DNA from: Anisakis pegreffii
Taxonomy: Eukaryota; Nematoda; Chromadorea; Rhabditida; Anisakidae
Length of the DNA: 64,000 nt
Direction of reading: 5' to 3'
Assembly (NCBI GenBank): GCA_035041965.1
Contig: JAPYMA010000898.1
Span: 186,001 to 250,000 of the forward strand
Shown here: positions 27,401 to 38,648 of the stretch, piece by piece
How the letters are laid out: every line of letters begins with the position of its first letter
Position numbering within the stretch: the stretch's first letter is position 1
Notes under the pieces: generated by a model
The model's database searches: none
What the model saw: only the letters and a program-made list of their open reading frames with translations
What the model was told of the DNA's origin: nothing
Program-made: the position numbers and the translations under genes

Positions 27401-28581
27401 ATTTGGATTCAGATCAGTGTGATTTTGATCACTCTGATTTTTTGTTTATTGATTATTGATTTGTTTACGTGTCGATCGATCTCGGGTGATTGAATTTAGC
27501 GTGGTATTGATTGACACTTTATATTGAGAGGTTTTGTCTTGGATGAATTCAGTGTTAATTCAGTTTGATTCATTGAGTTTAATTTAAGGGTATATACGAT
27601 TCACATATCGAGTTGAACGGTTATCCATTCTTGGACAACAAAGGAGAGTATCCATATTCGACAGTGGCGATTCAAGTGATGAAACCTGGGGCAGGTCAGT
27701 GTTCTCTTCTCTTTTTTGTTTTGGTTTTGATGGTTCAAGCATTTGCTAGAGAGTGACTGATTCGAGCAGTTAGCTAATTGATTCAATTTGTTGATGAGTT
27801 TCGATGTTAAGGAGGTCCACCACTTCGGGTGATCACGCAGGATGCGATGACTGTGGGTGATATTGAGACGTTGTTGAGAGAGACGAGTTATAACGGCTTT
27901 CCGGTGGTGATCAGTGAGGAGAATTTGTTCTTAGTTGGGTTCTGCACTCGGTGAGTTTGGAATTATGAATAGCGATTGAAGATTTGCATTCATTTTTGGA
28001 AAAGGGGAACTGTTGCAAATTTCATATGGAAATAGGAATGTTTTATGGGAATACGGAAGTATTTCGGAATGTTTAGTGAATACTTGGTAAGTTGAATTTT
28101 CAGACGCGATCTGCAAATGGCTCTGCATTCAGCACGTAAAACTCAGCCATACGTAGTGACCAATTCAATAGTGTATTTTTCGACGAATGTTCCTGATGAA
28201 CGAGTTGGAGGGCCGGCACCATTGAAACTGCGAAAATTAATTGATTTAGTGAGTGATTGATTGGTGTTATTTGTGTTTTTCCATTTACTTTTTTTATTTG
28301 TTTACAGTTATTGTTTATTTTACTTTTATTATTTATTTGTTTACTGTTATTGTTTACTTTTATTGTTTATTTTTTGTTATTGTTTTCAGGCTCCAATGAC
28401 GATCACCGATCAAACACCAATGGAAACAGTGATCGATATGTTCCGAAAACTTGGTCTCCGTCAAGTTCTAGTCACGCATAATGGACGTTTGTTGGGCATA
28501 ATCACCAAGAAGGATATTTTACAGTTTATGAAAAAGGTCGATATTAATGAAGCGGCGGCGACGAGTGGGAGATTCATGTGA
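21403..28581 (+). CDS. clh-5: ClC-3/4/5-type intracellular Cl-/H+ exchanger
   Basis: Exons: 21403-21438, 22166-22289, 22691-22778 (start could be 22688), 23329-23551, 23647-23862, 24223-24358, 24665-24845, 24976-25087, 25452-25558, 25678-25828, 26087-26209, 26452-26619, 26981-27093, 27248-27365, 27589-27694, 27812-27950, 28104-28248, 28390-28581. Phases agree throughout, giving about 825 residues, close to vertebrate ClC-3. Markers: DFHTIDW at the N-terminal helix; GSGIPE near 237, with the Ser typical of chloride rather than nitrate selectivity; GKEGP near 278 with the gating Glu; SLEEASYYF near 335 with the proton Glu; [12 protein letters not shown] near 521; [11 protein letters not shown] near 575 with the pore Tyr; and two C-terminal CBS domains ending in [16 protein letters not shown]. 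Both glutamates make it an exchanger acting on endosomes or lysosomes rather than a channel. The symbol follows the C. elegans ClC-3/4/5-type gene and is inferred by family. Confidence 0.95.
21882..22165 (+). repeat. About 150-bp tandem duplication in ClC intron 1, ending at the 3' splice site
   Basis: About 21882-22013 and 22031-22165 are diverged tandem copies. Both contain an ACTGG...GAAATGAAGATAA block, GATTGCAAATTTTTTGT, AAGTTGAT.CATAGTTT and a GGAAAT..GTTTG end. The second copy ends with the exon 2 acceptor (TTGCAG). The first ends in the equivalent TTGATAG, a potential upstream acceptor. Confidence 0.75.
23150..23268 (-). mobile_element. SINE-like dispersed repeat, copy 1 (minus orientation)
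   Basis: Its reverse complement matches the repeat at 43889-44053, sharing AGAAGAATGCCAA, GAGAGGCATAAACTC and AATGAGTTG, followed by an AAATAAA-type tail. It lies in intron 3 of the ClC gene. The shared 3' part followed by a short A-rich tail suggests a retroposon. No promoter box is convincing. Confidence 0.6.
26700..26835. repeat. AAT/AATA microsatellite in a ClC intron
   Basis: Runs of ATAATA and AGTAAAATAAT units fill this part of the intron between exons 12 and 13. Similar (AAT)n tracts recur in other introns of the window. Confidence 0.85.
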
Positions 28582-30764
28582 AAATATGAAAATAAAGAAG
28601 GAGGTATGGAATAATATGATCTGGAAAAATCCTTGTCGGAGCTTTGTAAAGGTGTGTTGAATTCGTTTTGCTTTATCGAATGGATATTTGAGGTGTTCAT
28701 ATCGTTGGATTTATAATTTTAATGTGAAATATAAGGATAAAGATGGATATATCTTTAGTAATGATAATATATATTTAATAATATTTTCTGGGATATTTTG
28801 TCGTTTGATTGGATTATTCGAAAATGTCTTTATGATTAGGCTCAGGCTTTAGTTGGGAAGGAAATTAATTGTGTTTCTGAGATTTTTCACTTTCCTGATG
28901 AAGATCGCCTCTTTGAGCTCGTAGTTTCCAGAGCCCAATTGTATCTGTGCGTCAGTATGTACGTATCGGTCTTGTTATGGTTTTTGCTTAATCCTGTTAT
29001 CGTTGTAATTTAGCAGAAGTCATCTTTTCACTGTGAAATTATTCTCTTTCGCTTCTTGTTTTATTGAGAGCTTTTTTTGTTGAGGTGTGAAATTGGTATT
29101 ATAAAATTATTATTTGAATTATATAGAAGGATATTTGTCTATCTTGTTTTTATATTATGTATTATTGCCGCAGTTTGGATTGAGATGTTGAAATTTTGAC
29201 AATTATTCCGCAGTGATTCATAATCCATTAATATTCAGTAGTTATTTATTGGTTGAGTCATTTCCGTTCCTTTCCCATTGCTGTTTACTGTCTTATAGTT
29301 TGCTATGAATGGAAGATACGAATCGTGGTTGTGATCAGTGTAATGTCTCGAATGTGATTCGCTGATTCATCTGATATTCATTCTGTTGTTGAATGCTTAT
29401 TGTTAGTTTATTCTTTGCTTATTACTGTTTTGAAGATGAACAGACTTTCGAGATGAGATTAATACTGTTAATTAGTATTATTATTGTCTTATTACTATTA
29501 TTGTGATCGGTGTGAAATTTTATTAATTGAACAATCTTTCATATTTGAGTGAATGTATTTGTAAATTAATTTTAATTTTTATTTTGCTGAGGAATTCTTT
29601 ATTCAATGATTGATTTCTCATCATTTAAAAATGATGTGAATTTTTGAGATATTTGTGATAACTAATCAGTCTTTTAAATTTACTCTCAAAGAAGGAACAA
29701 ATCGTTTTGTTATCTTAATCTTAACAGTGTTATCTTATATTTCTCATTTTCGCTGTTGTTTGGTTTCGTTTTCTATTTGTGTTTCTGTCACAAATTCTGA
29801 AAAAGAAGTTGCAGATCTATTGAGAATTTCATTTTCAATTGTAATTTATAAAAAGTAATGCGTGTTGGTTGCTGTGATTGAAGTAAGTAAGATTATTTGT
29901 GTATCGCTTTGGGAAAAGAATAATTTCGTAGTATTTTAATGCACTCCTTCGTCGATTGTAATCGTTTTGCTTTCTGAAACGTATCAGTATGACTGTACCG
30001 AATATGTGTTAAATAAAGTTTCATTTTGCCCATTCATTAGTGTTTAGTTTGGTGTGTCGTTATTGCTACGAGAACAGGAGAATTACTTATTATTACAATG
30101 CATTTTTATTGTGGTCATTGCGATTGTCATTGATATTGTTATCTGATTGATATTAGTAGAGTTGAGCTTTCAGTAGGTACATTTCACCTGATAATTCAGT
30201 GGTTCTCAGCCTGTCTTGCTCGGTGGACCTCGTAGAAAATTTTAAGATGCCCTTGTACCCCTTAGCTTACCTCACACACCCTACCGCACTCTTCGCTTAC
30301 CTCTTATAGAATCCACCTTCGAATCCCCTATCGGATTCCCTGGCGTGCCGTCTTGGACTCCTCCTCCGGGTTTGATGGACCACAGATTGAGAAACTCAGT
30401 GACAATTAATTAATTGCATTGTATTGAGTGGAATTTTAAGAGATTATTCATTTGCAGCGATTTCGAATCGCCTGGTTTATGACAAAACTCAATGAATTGT
30501 CCATTAAAGAAATTGTTTGCTTGACATTACTATTGCTCTCTGAGACAAGATCTAGGAGATGAGTTCAATTGGGAAGTGAGTTGTGGGGTTTTTGGGTGAA
30601 TGTTGAATTCTAATTGAAATTTATCCGTGTCAACAAGCGTTGCATTGGTTATCTTTATAACGATAGATAAATCTGGTTGCAGTCATTTCGAGTTGACGGG
30701 TGAATCGCCGTTTCAAAAGTTCTGGATTGGGAAGGAGTTGGTTGAATCTAAGTAGTGGCCAGCC
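28582..30764. other. 3' flank of the ClC gene and spacer before SNAPC1
   Basis: No coding chain. An AATAAA lies only 10 nt after the stop codon (28591) and another at 30012-30017, so the 3' UTR could be very short or about 1.4 kb. A hAT-like element lies at 30197-30401. Otherwise I see nothing recognisable. Confidence 0.5.
30197..30401. mobile_element. hAT-like MITE, second family
   Basis: The left end CAGTGGTTCTCAGCCTG and the right end (reverse complement CACTGAGTTTCTCAATCTG) form imperfect terminal inverted repeats of hAT type, each followed inward by a GGACC-like block. The 205-bp body is GC-richer than its surroundings and has no open frame. I cannot see an intact 8-bp target-site duplication, so the copy is probably old. 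Confidence 0.6.
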
Positions 30765-32420
30765 ATGCGTGGTTTCGGAATCTCGGGTCCTACAGTGACA
30801 TCGGGTGTGAGGAGCGATATAGAGCATTTGCTGGACTTGTTCAAGAAGTGCAACTCGTTGCGATACGCACAGTTCTTTGAGGCATTCAAACAGATGGACT
30901 TCCATACGATTTTCTGGGCGAAGTGGAGTGTGGCTGAGCTGGTTGAGGTTGGTGACGGTATCAAATCAATCTTTGTATACATAGATACGAGTGACTAGAT
31001 CTCAATTCATCAATAGATTGAGATCTAGTCAATCATATCTAGGTATGCGAGGATTTTGTTGAATATTGATGGTATCTGAGGGATAGATAAATATTGATGT
31101 TATGATTGAAAATGACAAATTTAGAGTATCTTCATGCAGAAATTGTACAATACAATGGTATCGTTGATTGATTTGCGGGAGATGTATTTTTAGATGTGTA
31201 AATGTATTTGTTCAATTAGAATCGTTGTTACAAATACACATCGAAAGAATTTCATTTGTGTGGATTTAAATGAGATTTGATTTCTCGTACGAACGACAAC
31301 CTATCAAGAGTTTCATTTCAGTGAAAAATTATAGCATTGATCAATGAATTGAGAGCTAGTTCACTCGTATCTAACTGTGCGAGGATTTTGATAGATATTG
31401 ATGGTACCTGACGAGTGTATAGATAAATATTGATGTTGTGATTGAAAATGGCAAATTTGGAGTATCTTCCTGTAAGAACTGTACGATGATATCCTTGGTT
31501 GATCTGCTGGAGATGTGCATATGTATTTGATATATGTACATATGTATTTGTTTAATTAGAATCGCTGAATTTGCAAATACACATCGAAAGAATTTTATTG
31601 ATGTGGATGAGATTATTTGAATAAGATTTGATTTGACGTACGAGCGATAGCCTGTCGAGGGTTTCAGTTCAGTGAAAAGATTCTGCGTATGGCAATCGGA
31701 TATGCTCTGAGGAAACCATCATCCATAATTGAAGATTCATCTTCATTGCTAGCGATGGAGCCTGCTCCGTCTTCTTCTTGTGCTGGTGGTATGGTTGGAT
31801 TTCAAGAGGCATCTGGAAATGAGGAGTCGGCCAGATTGGTATATAGTCAAGCAACTAGAAACGAGACAGCGTTACAGGTTCGTTGCATTTGTAATGTTTT
31901 CAATATCTTTTAGTGTTTTTTCGAAATTTTTACAATTTTTATAAATCTTCCGAATTTTATAGGAACGTCTGTTTGGATTGTATTTAGCGTATACGTTGTA
32001 TGTGACACAGCCACACCGGTACGTTGTTCAGATCAACATTACAATAGAGGAATTGGAAGAAATTCAGAGATTTCTTCAACATGAACTCATTCCCGAGCGA
32101 CATTACGATGCAATCGCTATTCTACAATATCTGACAGCGAGGCATATATTCAGGATTGTGGCGTTCTCAAAAGATGTACGCTTTTTGTTTTGTTATTGTT
32201 GATTGATATTGGTTGTTATTATATGTAGTTATTAATTGATGTTGCAGTTTGATGTGTTATTGCATCATCGTTATGACAGATATATATTTGATGAGGGTGA
32301 TGAGAAGAAATCAAGAGAAGAAGAACAACCCTCAGAACAGCTCAATTCATTGCAAGCAATTCGGAGTGAGCAACTCACCGCCCAAGTTGAGACTATTCAT
32401 AAATGGTATGATAATAATAG

Positions 32421-32454
<34 letters not shown>

Positions 32455-32558
32455 TAATAATGAGGATAATAATAATAACAATAATAATAACAATAGTAAT
32501 GATAATAATAATGATAATAATAATAATAATAATAATAATATTAATAATAATAGTAATA

Positions 32559-32595
<37 letters not shown>

Positions 32596-34760
32596 CCAAT
32601 TGAAACAATGATCTTACAGTTAGCAATAACGATAATCGTAATGAGCACAACATTAATAGTATAACAGCGTAACAGATGCAGTTGACTTTAATTCGTTTCT
32701 GTAATTTAGTGCAGTCTCGGAAATATTTTATCCTATATAATGGCTGCTTAAATATTCAGTGTGGCTATGAGGAAGGAACACTTTTTGTGAGGATAGCTGG
32801 TGGTGTGTTTGATATTGCGTTTGATATTTGAGTGGAGCGCAGTGGTTATTTGAGTTGTTGATTGTGGATGTGGCAAATTATGGATGTTTGTCTGATGGAT
32901 TGACTTTACAGGTATATGGAAACGAAGGCGACGGCTGGTTTGACGGAGGTGAATATGGTTCGGAGTATATCGGAGATATTCGATGAGTGAGTTTTAATCT
33001 ATAATATCTTGTGTCTTAATGATTTATATGAGTGTAATTTAGTTAAGTTTTCTGTATGGATTGCTCAGAAATTTGATGAGAGATGGTTAATGAATGTTTT
33101 TAGCGTACAGAGGCAAATGGAACGAAACGCTAGTGATGAACAGTCAGGTGGAACATCATCTAGTCATAAAGTTAGTTAGTTTACTTTACTCATAAAGTTA
33201 GTCAGATTACTTGGTTATGTCGGATAAATCGCACGGTATATGATAGCGTTATTGTTAGTTTGAAGGTTCACATCAAAACTCTGCAAAAATTTCTGTTCAG
33301 AGTGATTGTTTCATTCATTTAGTGTTTTTATGAGGGGTACACTTTGAATTTTGTTATTTGTAATTTCTCAGATGTGAAGATTGAAGTTGGCGACAACACG
33401 AGAAGAGTGAAGTTGCAAGTTTTATGCAGAAGTTGACACTATTGAAAGTTCAACGCTTTCTGAATTATACATCTGGTTTATTTGAGAATGCCATGCGGTC
33501 TGAACTGAAAGCGAAAGCGTTCAAGTCGCAAGCCGAGAGTGCACGATCGAGGCGATTGGGTCGAGGGAAGACGGATGGTGGTGCTTCGGTTGGAGAGGGA
33601 GGCGAGAAGGCAGCGACAGCATCCGAGACAACCAGTAAAGTCGGTCGAGATTTGGACATTTTGTATTCGGTTGGTGAATTTTGGTTGAAAATATGAATGG
33701 TAATAATAATGATGATAATGAAAATAATTGTAACAATTCAAATGGTCTTTGAATCAATCAAATGTCATTGATAATGCATTCAGGTGAATGTTGATGATTT
33801 GATGAAGCCAAGCGCAGAGCCGAAATCTCCCGAAAAGAGTGCAAAAGCGAAGAAACGTCGAAGGATGCAATCACCTTCTGAAGCGGTTAGTAGAACGGAT
33901 AAAAAATTTTTGTGGGAAATATATTCCGTTTATTTAATGTAGTGATTTTTTTAGGCTATTTATGGATTTTGACCGGTTCTAAAATTTATGCCCATTTGAT
34001 TTTACGATTGAACATTCTTTTCGTTTAGATTTACAATAGGTTTTCGTTGATCAGTTGTTATAGTTTGCATTTTTTATCAGTTATATTCCAATATTGTTGA
34101 GTGAAATTTCTAAATTGTAGGAGAAATTGTTGCAAGCGGACAGTATGCCAGCATTGGACACAGCAGGTCAATCCACTTCCGCAGAGAATGTTTCCACACC
34201 AACAAGAAGATCGCCCAGAAAACGTGCTGGAAAATCAGAACCGAAATCTGAAGACCAAAAGCAAACTGAGTGAGTTGAACAGAAAAATTCTTAATAGAGT
34301 TGTTGGAAATTCTGTTAGAATTATTCTGAAAATTGTGAGAAAATTGTTTGGTGAAAATTTTGTGTGTTGTGAATTTATGATTTGATATTGGATTTTGAAT
34401 TTGATTCAACTTTTCTAGTGAAAAAGATTTCGTATTGTTGTCATTGGGCGAAGGTGGAGCGGATGCTAGCAGTGGAAGTAAACAGCAACCAACGAAGACG
34501 AGACTACCTGAAGAGGCGATTAAAGGTGAGTTGGCGATTAAACGCAATAATTCAGTATGTTGAATTTGAAATTTAATTAAAAGCAATATGGAAAGGAAGG
34601 AAAATATTATAGTTCAGTGAATAAAGCAGTGCTGTAGTGATGAATAAATGTTGTTATCATTTCAGCATCTGTTAATGTTGGCAAATCAAAAGAGGAAAGG
34701 CGAGGGGATGCAATTTTGAAGAAATTAGCCATGGCACAGCAGAGTAAATCTGGGAAATGA
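30765..34760 (+). CDS. SNAPC1: snRNA-activating protein complex subunit 1 (SNAPC1/SNAP43)
   Basis: Exons: 30765-30947, 31668-31877, 31963-32175, 32248-32405, 32912-32986, 33104 to about 33170, about 33403-33669, 33784-33885, 34121-34269, 34419-34525, 34666-34760. Roughly 540 residues, longer than human SNAPC1 (368). The N-terminal half follows the family in order: a helix with DIEHLLDLF, then YAQFFEAFKQMDFHTIFWA, RLFGLYLAYTLYVTQP, ITIEELEEIQRFLQ, HYDAIAILQYL and FDVLLHHRYDRYIFDEG. A second family block is RSELKAKAFKSQAESARSRR. The tail is charged and low-complexity. The protein is part of SNAPc, which binds the proximal sequence element of snRNA promoters for RNA polymerases II and III, in the nucleus. 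The junction between exons 6 and 7 is unresolved because of a frame conflict near 33372-33424. A polyadenylation signal lies at 34896-34901. Confidence 0.88.
30992..31690 (+). repeat. About 320-bp tandem duplication filling SNAPC1 intron 1
   Basis: About 31005-31335 and 31345-31685 are diverged copies. Both contain GCGAGGATTTTG, AGATAAATATTGATGTT, ATTGAAAATG.CAAATTT, TACAAATACACATCGAAAGAATTT-like sequence and a TTTCA.TTCAGTGAAAA end. In the second copy that end is the real acceptor and start of exon 2. In the first it is a vestige, TTTCATTTCAGTGAAAA. Confidence 0.8.
30993..31030. repeat. 14-bp perfect inverted repeat in SNAPC1 intron 1
   Basis: GACTAGATCTCAAT (30993-31006) and ATTGAGATCTAGTC (31017-31030) flank a 10-nt loop, just after exon 1 and at the head of the tandem duplication that fills the intron. 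Confidence 0.85.
32417..32594. repeat. (AAT)n microsatellite in SNAPC1 intron 4
   Basis: Almost pure AAT repeats with occasional AAC, GAT and AGT units over about 180 bp. It gives poly-Asn and poly-Ile open frames that are artefacts of the repeat. Confidence 0.95.
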
Positions 34761-34895
34761 GTGGACCGGACCGATTTGCAGTTTCAGTCGTTTTGATTTT
34801 GTTATTGTATCATTGTTATCGTTGTTATCATGTTTCAAATAATGTTCATATCGTTCGTATCAGTATTGTAAACAAACAGAGAGATAATGAGATGA

Positions 34896-34901
34896 AATAA
34901 A
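34896..34901 (+). terminator. Polyadenylation signal of SNAPC1
   Basis: AATAAA 136 bp after the SNAPC1 stop codon, in a suitable position for 3'-end cleavage. The next gene's predicted trans-splice acceptor is about 315 bp further on. Confidence 0.55.
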
Positions 34902-35215
34902 GTATTCATTGAATGGGATGATATCGTAGAGAGTTGATTTCTTAAAGGTTCTTTTCATGAAGGGTTCTGATTCCCTATCTGAACGTATTTTTCTCATTCA
35001 AAAGCTATATGTGTTTGTTGGATTAATTGAAAATGAGGTATATCTCAGGCAGATTTGGATTAAACGTTAACAGATAGACAATTGTAGTGATTTTATAAAG
35101 TCTAATAGAGAAGCTCTTTCCATTTTTTTGAGAAAATGCAAAATTTATTTGATTGTGTGAGCGATTTTTACTGACAATGAGCTTGTTTCGTTCTGGACAT
35201 TTAAATTTTTGATGA

Positions 35216-35221
35216 TTTCAG
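35216..35221 (+). promoter_or_regulatory. Possible trans-splice acceptor of B3GALT6
   Basis: TTTCAG preceded by a T-rich stretch, 68 nt upstream of the first B3GALT6 ATG and with no upstream coding exon in frame. In nematodes such a site before the start codon commonly receives a spliced leader. This is inference. Confidence 0.4.
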
Positions 35222-35289
35222 TATGCATTTGGTCAGTGGATTCATTGCATTGGAATAATGAAGATTATTGATAATTGAGACATGTTCGA

Positions 35290-37670
35290 ATGATATATAA
35301 AATGAAGATTCGACGGTTCAATTTGTATTTGCTGTGTGCGTGTTGTGCGTGTGCTCTGTGTACAATTGTGGTGGTACTGTCGTGCTCTTGTGAACAACAG
35401 TCATCGAAGGACTGCGGTGATTTGGATACAGTGAAGACTGCAGAGTACAGGAAGAAATTGAAATCAGGTTTGATATTTTCTATAATTTGTTTATTTAGTT
35501 GTTTACTTGATTGTTTATTTGTTTACCTGATTGTTTACGAATTTGTTTACTTGATTGTTTATTTGTTTATCGAATTGTTTACGGATTTGTTTACTTCATT
35601 GTTTATTTGTTTACCATTTTGTTTGTGTAATTGTTTATTTGTTTATCTCATTGTTTACTTGTTTATCTTGATTGTTTACAGATTTGTTTATTTGTTTACC
35701 TGATTGTTTACAAATTTGATCAATTGTATGTTTACGTTTATTTAGATACGGATCACTCAGAATCTTTGCCGAAGACGTATTTGTTGATTATGATAATGTC
35801 ACACGCAAACGATTCAGCTGTACGAGCCGTAATACGTGATACTTGGTTGAAACTCTCATCAAAAGGTTTGAAATTTTGGATTTTAGGGTGTTTTTATTGG
35901 TTTATTTTTGTTATCGTTGATGAGGAGGGATACAGGGCGATATGTGAGGAACAAGAACATTGATCATTGTTAACTATGTGTCTGGAATAAATTTGTTGAT
36001 TTTGCGAGATTTTATCAGTTAATTCTGGCGATTTTTTACTTAAATCGCACTGTCGTCTCATGGAGAATGAAGTGTATTTTTGAGACGTTGGAAAACTGTC
36101 GGTAATTTTCCATGTGAACATTGTAACTTGAGTTTTAGTTTTAGTTGCATTTGCATTTGCATTCGGTGTTTGTTTAGGAGAGTCAGTGTTTCGCCACATC
36201 TTCCCAATGGGTACTCAAGGCCTGTCGAAACGTGCGCTGGCCTTATTGCAGGATGAGAATAATTTACATGGCGATTTGCTGTTAATGGACGAGTTGAGCG
36301 ATGAGTACTCAAACTTGGCCAAAAAGACGGCGATGGCGATTGATAACGCGTGCCGAATGTTCCGATTCGAATACGTTTTGAAGGTTTACGATTGCGATTA
36401 GCTTACGTGAATAAATGGATTTGGAAAGGATTTTTTGAGAAACGATTGCGATTTTTAAAAATGATTTTGATTTTTCGGTGTCTGAAAATGAAGAGGATGA
36501 TCTTGTTTGTTGTTTTAGAACCTTGATAACCCGCAAGTTGCGGGTTATTTCTTAGGGTTTTTGAGATGTTATTTTAAAATTCTGAAGTGGATTTAGGTGG
36601 ATTCTGATTCGTTTGTTCGATTGGGTGCCCTGTTGAAGGCACTGAAAGATATTGCGCATCCACGATTATATTGGGGCTATTTGGATGGTCGAGCAAAACC
36701 GTGGAGGAGAGGGAAATGGGCCGAAAGAGACTGGATTTTGTGTGATCGTTATTTGCCTTACCAGGTTCGGTTCATATAAATATTGGTCCCAATGATTCGT
36801 TTCTTTCTTCATAGAATCTTTTAGAAATTTTTTCAACTTCAGTAACTTTGGACAGTAAATAGTAATTTTTGAATTGGAATAATACCGATTGGAATGTCAA
36901 TGGTTTTGGTATGATTTTAGCTTGGCGGAGGATATGTTCTATCGTATCAATTGGCGAATTTCATTTCGACAAATAAAAATTTGCTGAAAATGTATCGGTA
37001 AGTGAGAGAACTTTTTATGAAGTTTTGATACATTTTTTGATAAAGTTTTAGGAGTTTTTATTGTAATTTTAATGGACTTCTCCTTTACTGTTGTTAGATA
37101 CTATCAGATATATTCTTTGGATTTGTAGTGCATTCACTCAGTCAGATTTCAGTGAGTATTCAGCAAAGTTCAAAATTCAATGAGCTTTTCGCGTAATAAA
37201 TTAGGGGAAATGCGGTCCAATTTTGATGGATTCATCAAATTTTTGAAATATTTTTGTTGAGGAATGAAGATGTCTCGGTAGGTGCGTGGTTGGCTGGATT
37301 GGATGTGAAATATATACACGATCCACGGTTTGATACGGAATTTCGTTCGAGAGGTTGCAGTAATCAGTACATTATTACACACAAACAAACGCCTCGAGCT
37401 CTTGAGGTAGTATCTGTTTTCTTTTCGTTTGGAATACTCAAAATGTTGGGGAATTTTTCCGTCAGCTTGTCTTCAAAGAGAATTCTAAGCAATTTTTCTC
37501 GATGTCTGGTCGGAGTATTTGGGTGTTTATTTCAGAATCTGTACTCGTCAATGGTGAATACGGGTCATTTGTGTGAGCGAGAATTTCGTGTGCGTGCTTC
37601 GTATGTTTACGATTGGTCACAACCACCGAGTTTGTGTTGTGTGCGAGATAATAGCTCGACTATTCCATAG
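35290..37670 (+). CDS. sqv-2: Beta-1,3-galactosyltransferase 6 (GAG linker galactosyltransferase II)
   Basis: Exons: 35290-35467, 35746-35865, 36178-36383, 36597-36764, 36921-36997, 37262-37406, 37536-37670, giving about 342 residues (human B3GALT6 has 329). The N-terminus has a short basic cytoplasmic tail and a Cys-rich signal anchor ([20 protein letters not shown]), giving a type II Golgi protein. GT31 features in order: [29 protein letters not shown]; the metal-binding DxD as VDSDSFVRL across the exon 3/4 junction; LYWGY and [29 protein letters not shown]; and the family-specific [18 protein letters not shown]. The C-terminus [11 protein letters not shown] matches B3GALT6 closely. The enzyme adds the second galactose of the xylose-Gal-Gal-GlcA linker on which chondroitin and heparan sulfate are built. 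Two in-frame ATGs (35290, 35302) are possible starts. Confidence 0.95.
35499..35736 (+). promoter_or_regulatory. Cluster of TTGTTTAC (forkhead consensus) sites in B3GALT6 intron 1
   Basis: Eleven exact TTGTTTAC octamers and one further TGTTTAC occur between 35499 and 35736, interleaved with TTGTTTAT variants in an imperfect tandem repeat. TTGTTTAC is the known core bound by FOXO and other forkhead factors. The array may simply be a low-complexity expansion. Its regulatory role is inference. Confidence 0.4.
36526..36548. repeat. 11-bp perfect inverted repeat in B3GALT6 intron 3
   Basis: ATAACCCGCAA and TTGCGGGTTAT flank a single G. It is a short perfect palindrome in an intron, with no further context. 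Confidence 0.8.
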
Positions 37671-38633
37671 AAATGACAACTGAATTCTTTTCCTTATGGG
37701 CTGTTTTTATGGTTTCCCTTTCTCACTTCTCCTCTTTTTTTGAAATTGTAAATTCTGTTTTTTACTGGAGATAAGTTCGTTTTGCAATTGATTTTTGAAA
37801 TATTTTAATTAGTGACTTTGCTAGGATTTTGTTGTGTTGCTACGTTATCAATTGCTCATAATCAGTCAGTTTTACGTCTGATTCGTTTTTTTGTTTGTTT
37901 GTGTTTTGATTCTCTGATGAATATTGTTAGATTTTGCATATTGTGAATGTTATTTACGCAAATGATTTTAATTGATAATGAATGGATAATTTTATTCGTT
38001 CATTTAATCGCTGAAAATCATTAGGAAACGGGTTGTTTCGTTCATATTCATGTTTTTATTCGTTGTTTATGTGCGTTGATGTTTGGTTATTTTACTCGAT
38101 GCTACATTATGTCCACAATGATGTGGACATCGTTTGATTGATTTTAAGTTGGTGTGCAAATACTATTCAGTGAAATTTCCTGCCAATGGGTTGTTCTTTT
38201 AAATCGCATCGTCTTCAGTAACATAAGATTGAGTTTGACTGTTAATATCGTTATTGTATGAATGTTGGCGATTTTTTAAATTGTTGTTGGTAATGAAATT
38301 GATTTGGTGATAAAATTATTATTGTTATGATAGTAGAGGTGTTGATGGTGATACGAGAGTATTATTTCGATTTGTTATTGAACAATGATGTGTTCTGAAG
38401 AACACGTTATCTTGTTTGATTTTTATTCTGATTTATCTGAAAGAATTTCGCATCGAATACTCTGGTAGAATCGATCGCTTAGATTGGAATATTGGATAGA
38501 TTTTGGATTGTATTGTATTTGTTTGTGGGTTTTTGAGGGGAATGAGTTGCTGGGAGATGAGCGATAAGTATTTGGTGATGGTTTGTAACGATATGAAGGG
38601 CGATTTGATAGAAATGTTTAAGTGACTGTTGAA

Positions 38634-38639
38634 TTTTAG
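38634..38639 (+). promoter_or_regulatory. Possible trans-splice acceptor of PIG-W
   Basis: TTTTAG only 9 nt before the PIG-W start codon, with no upstream coding exon. The distance is typical for a spliced-leader acceptor in nematodes. Confidence 0.45.
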
Positions 38640-38648
38640 GTTGGGAAA

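Noticed and set aside
32249..32611. Poly-Asn protein extending SNAPC1 exon 4
   Set aside because: It is read through the (AAT)n microsatellite. A GT donor before it and a family-consistent next exon show it is intronic.
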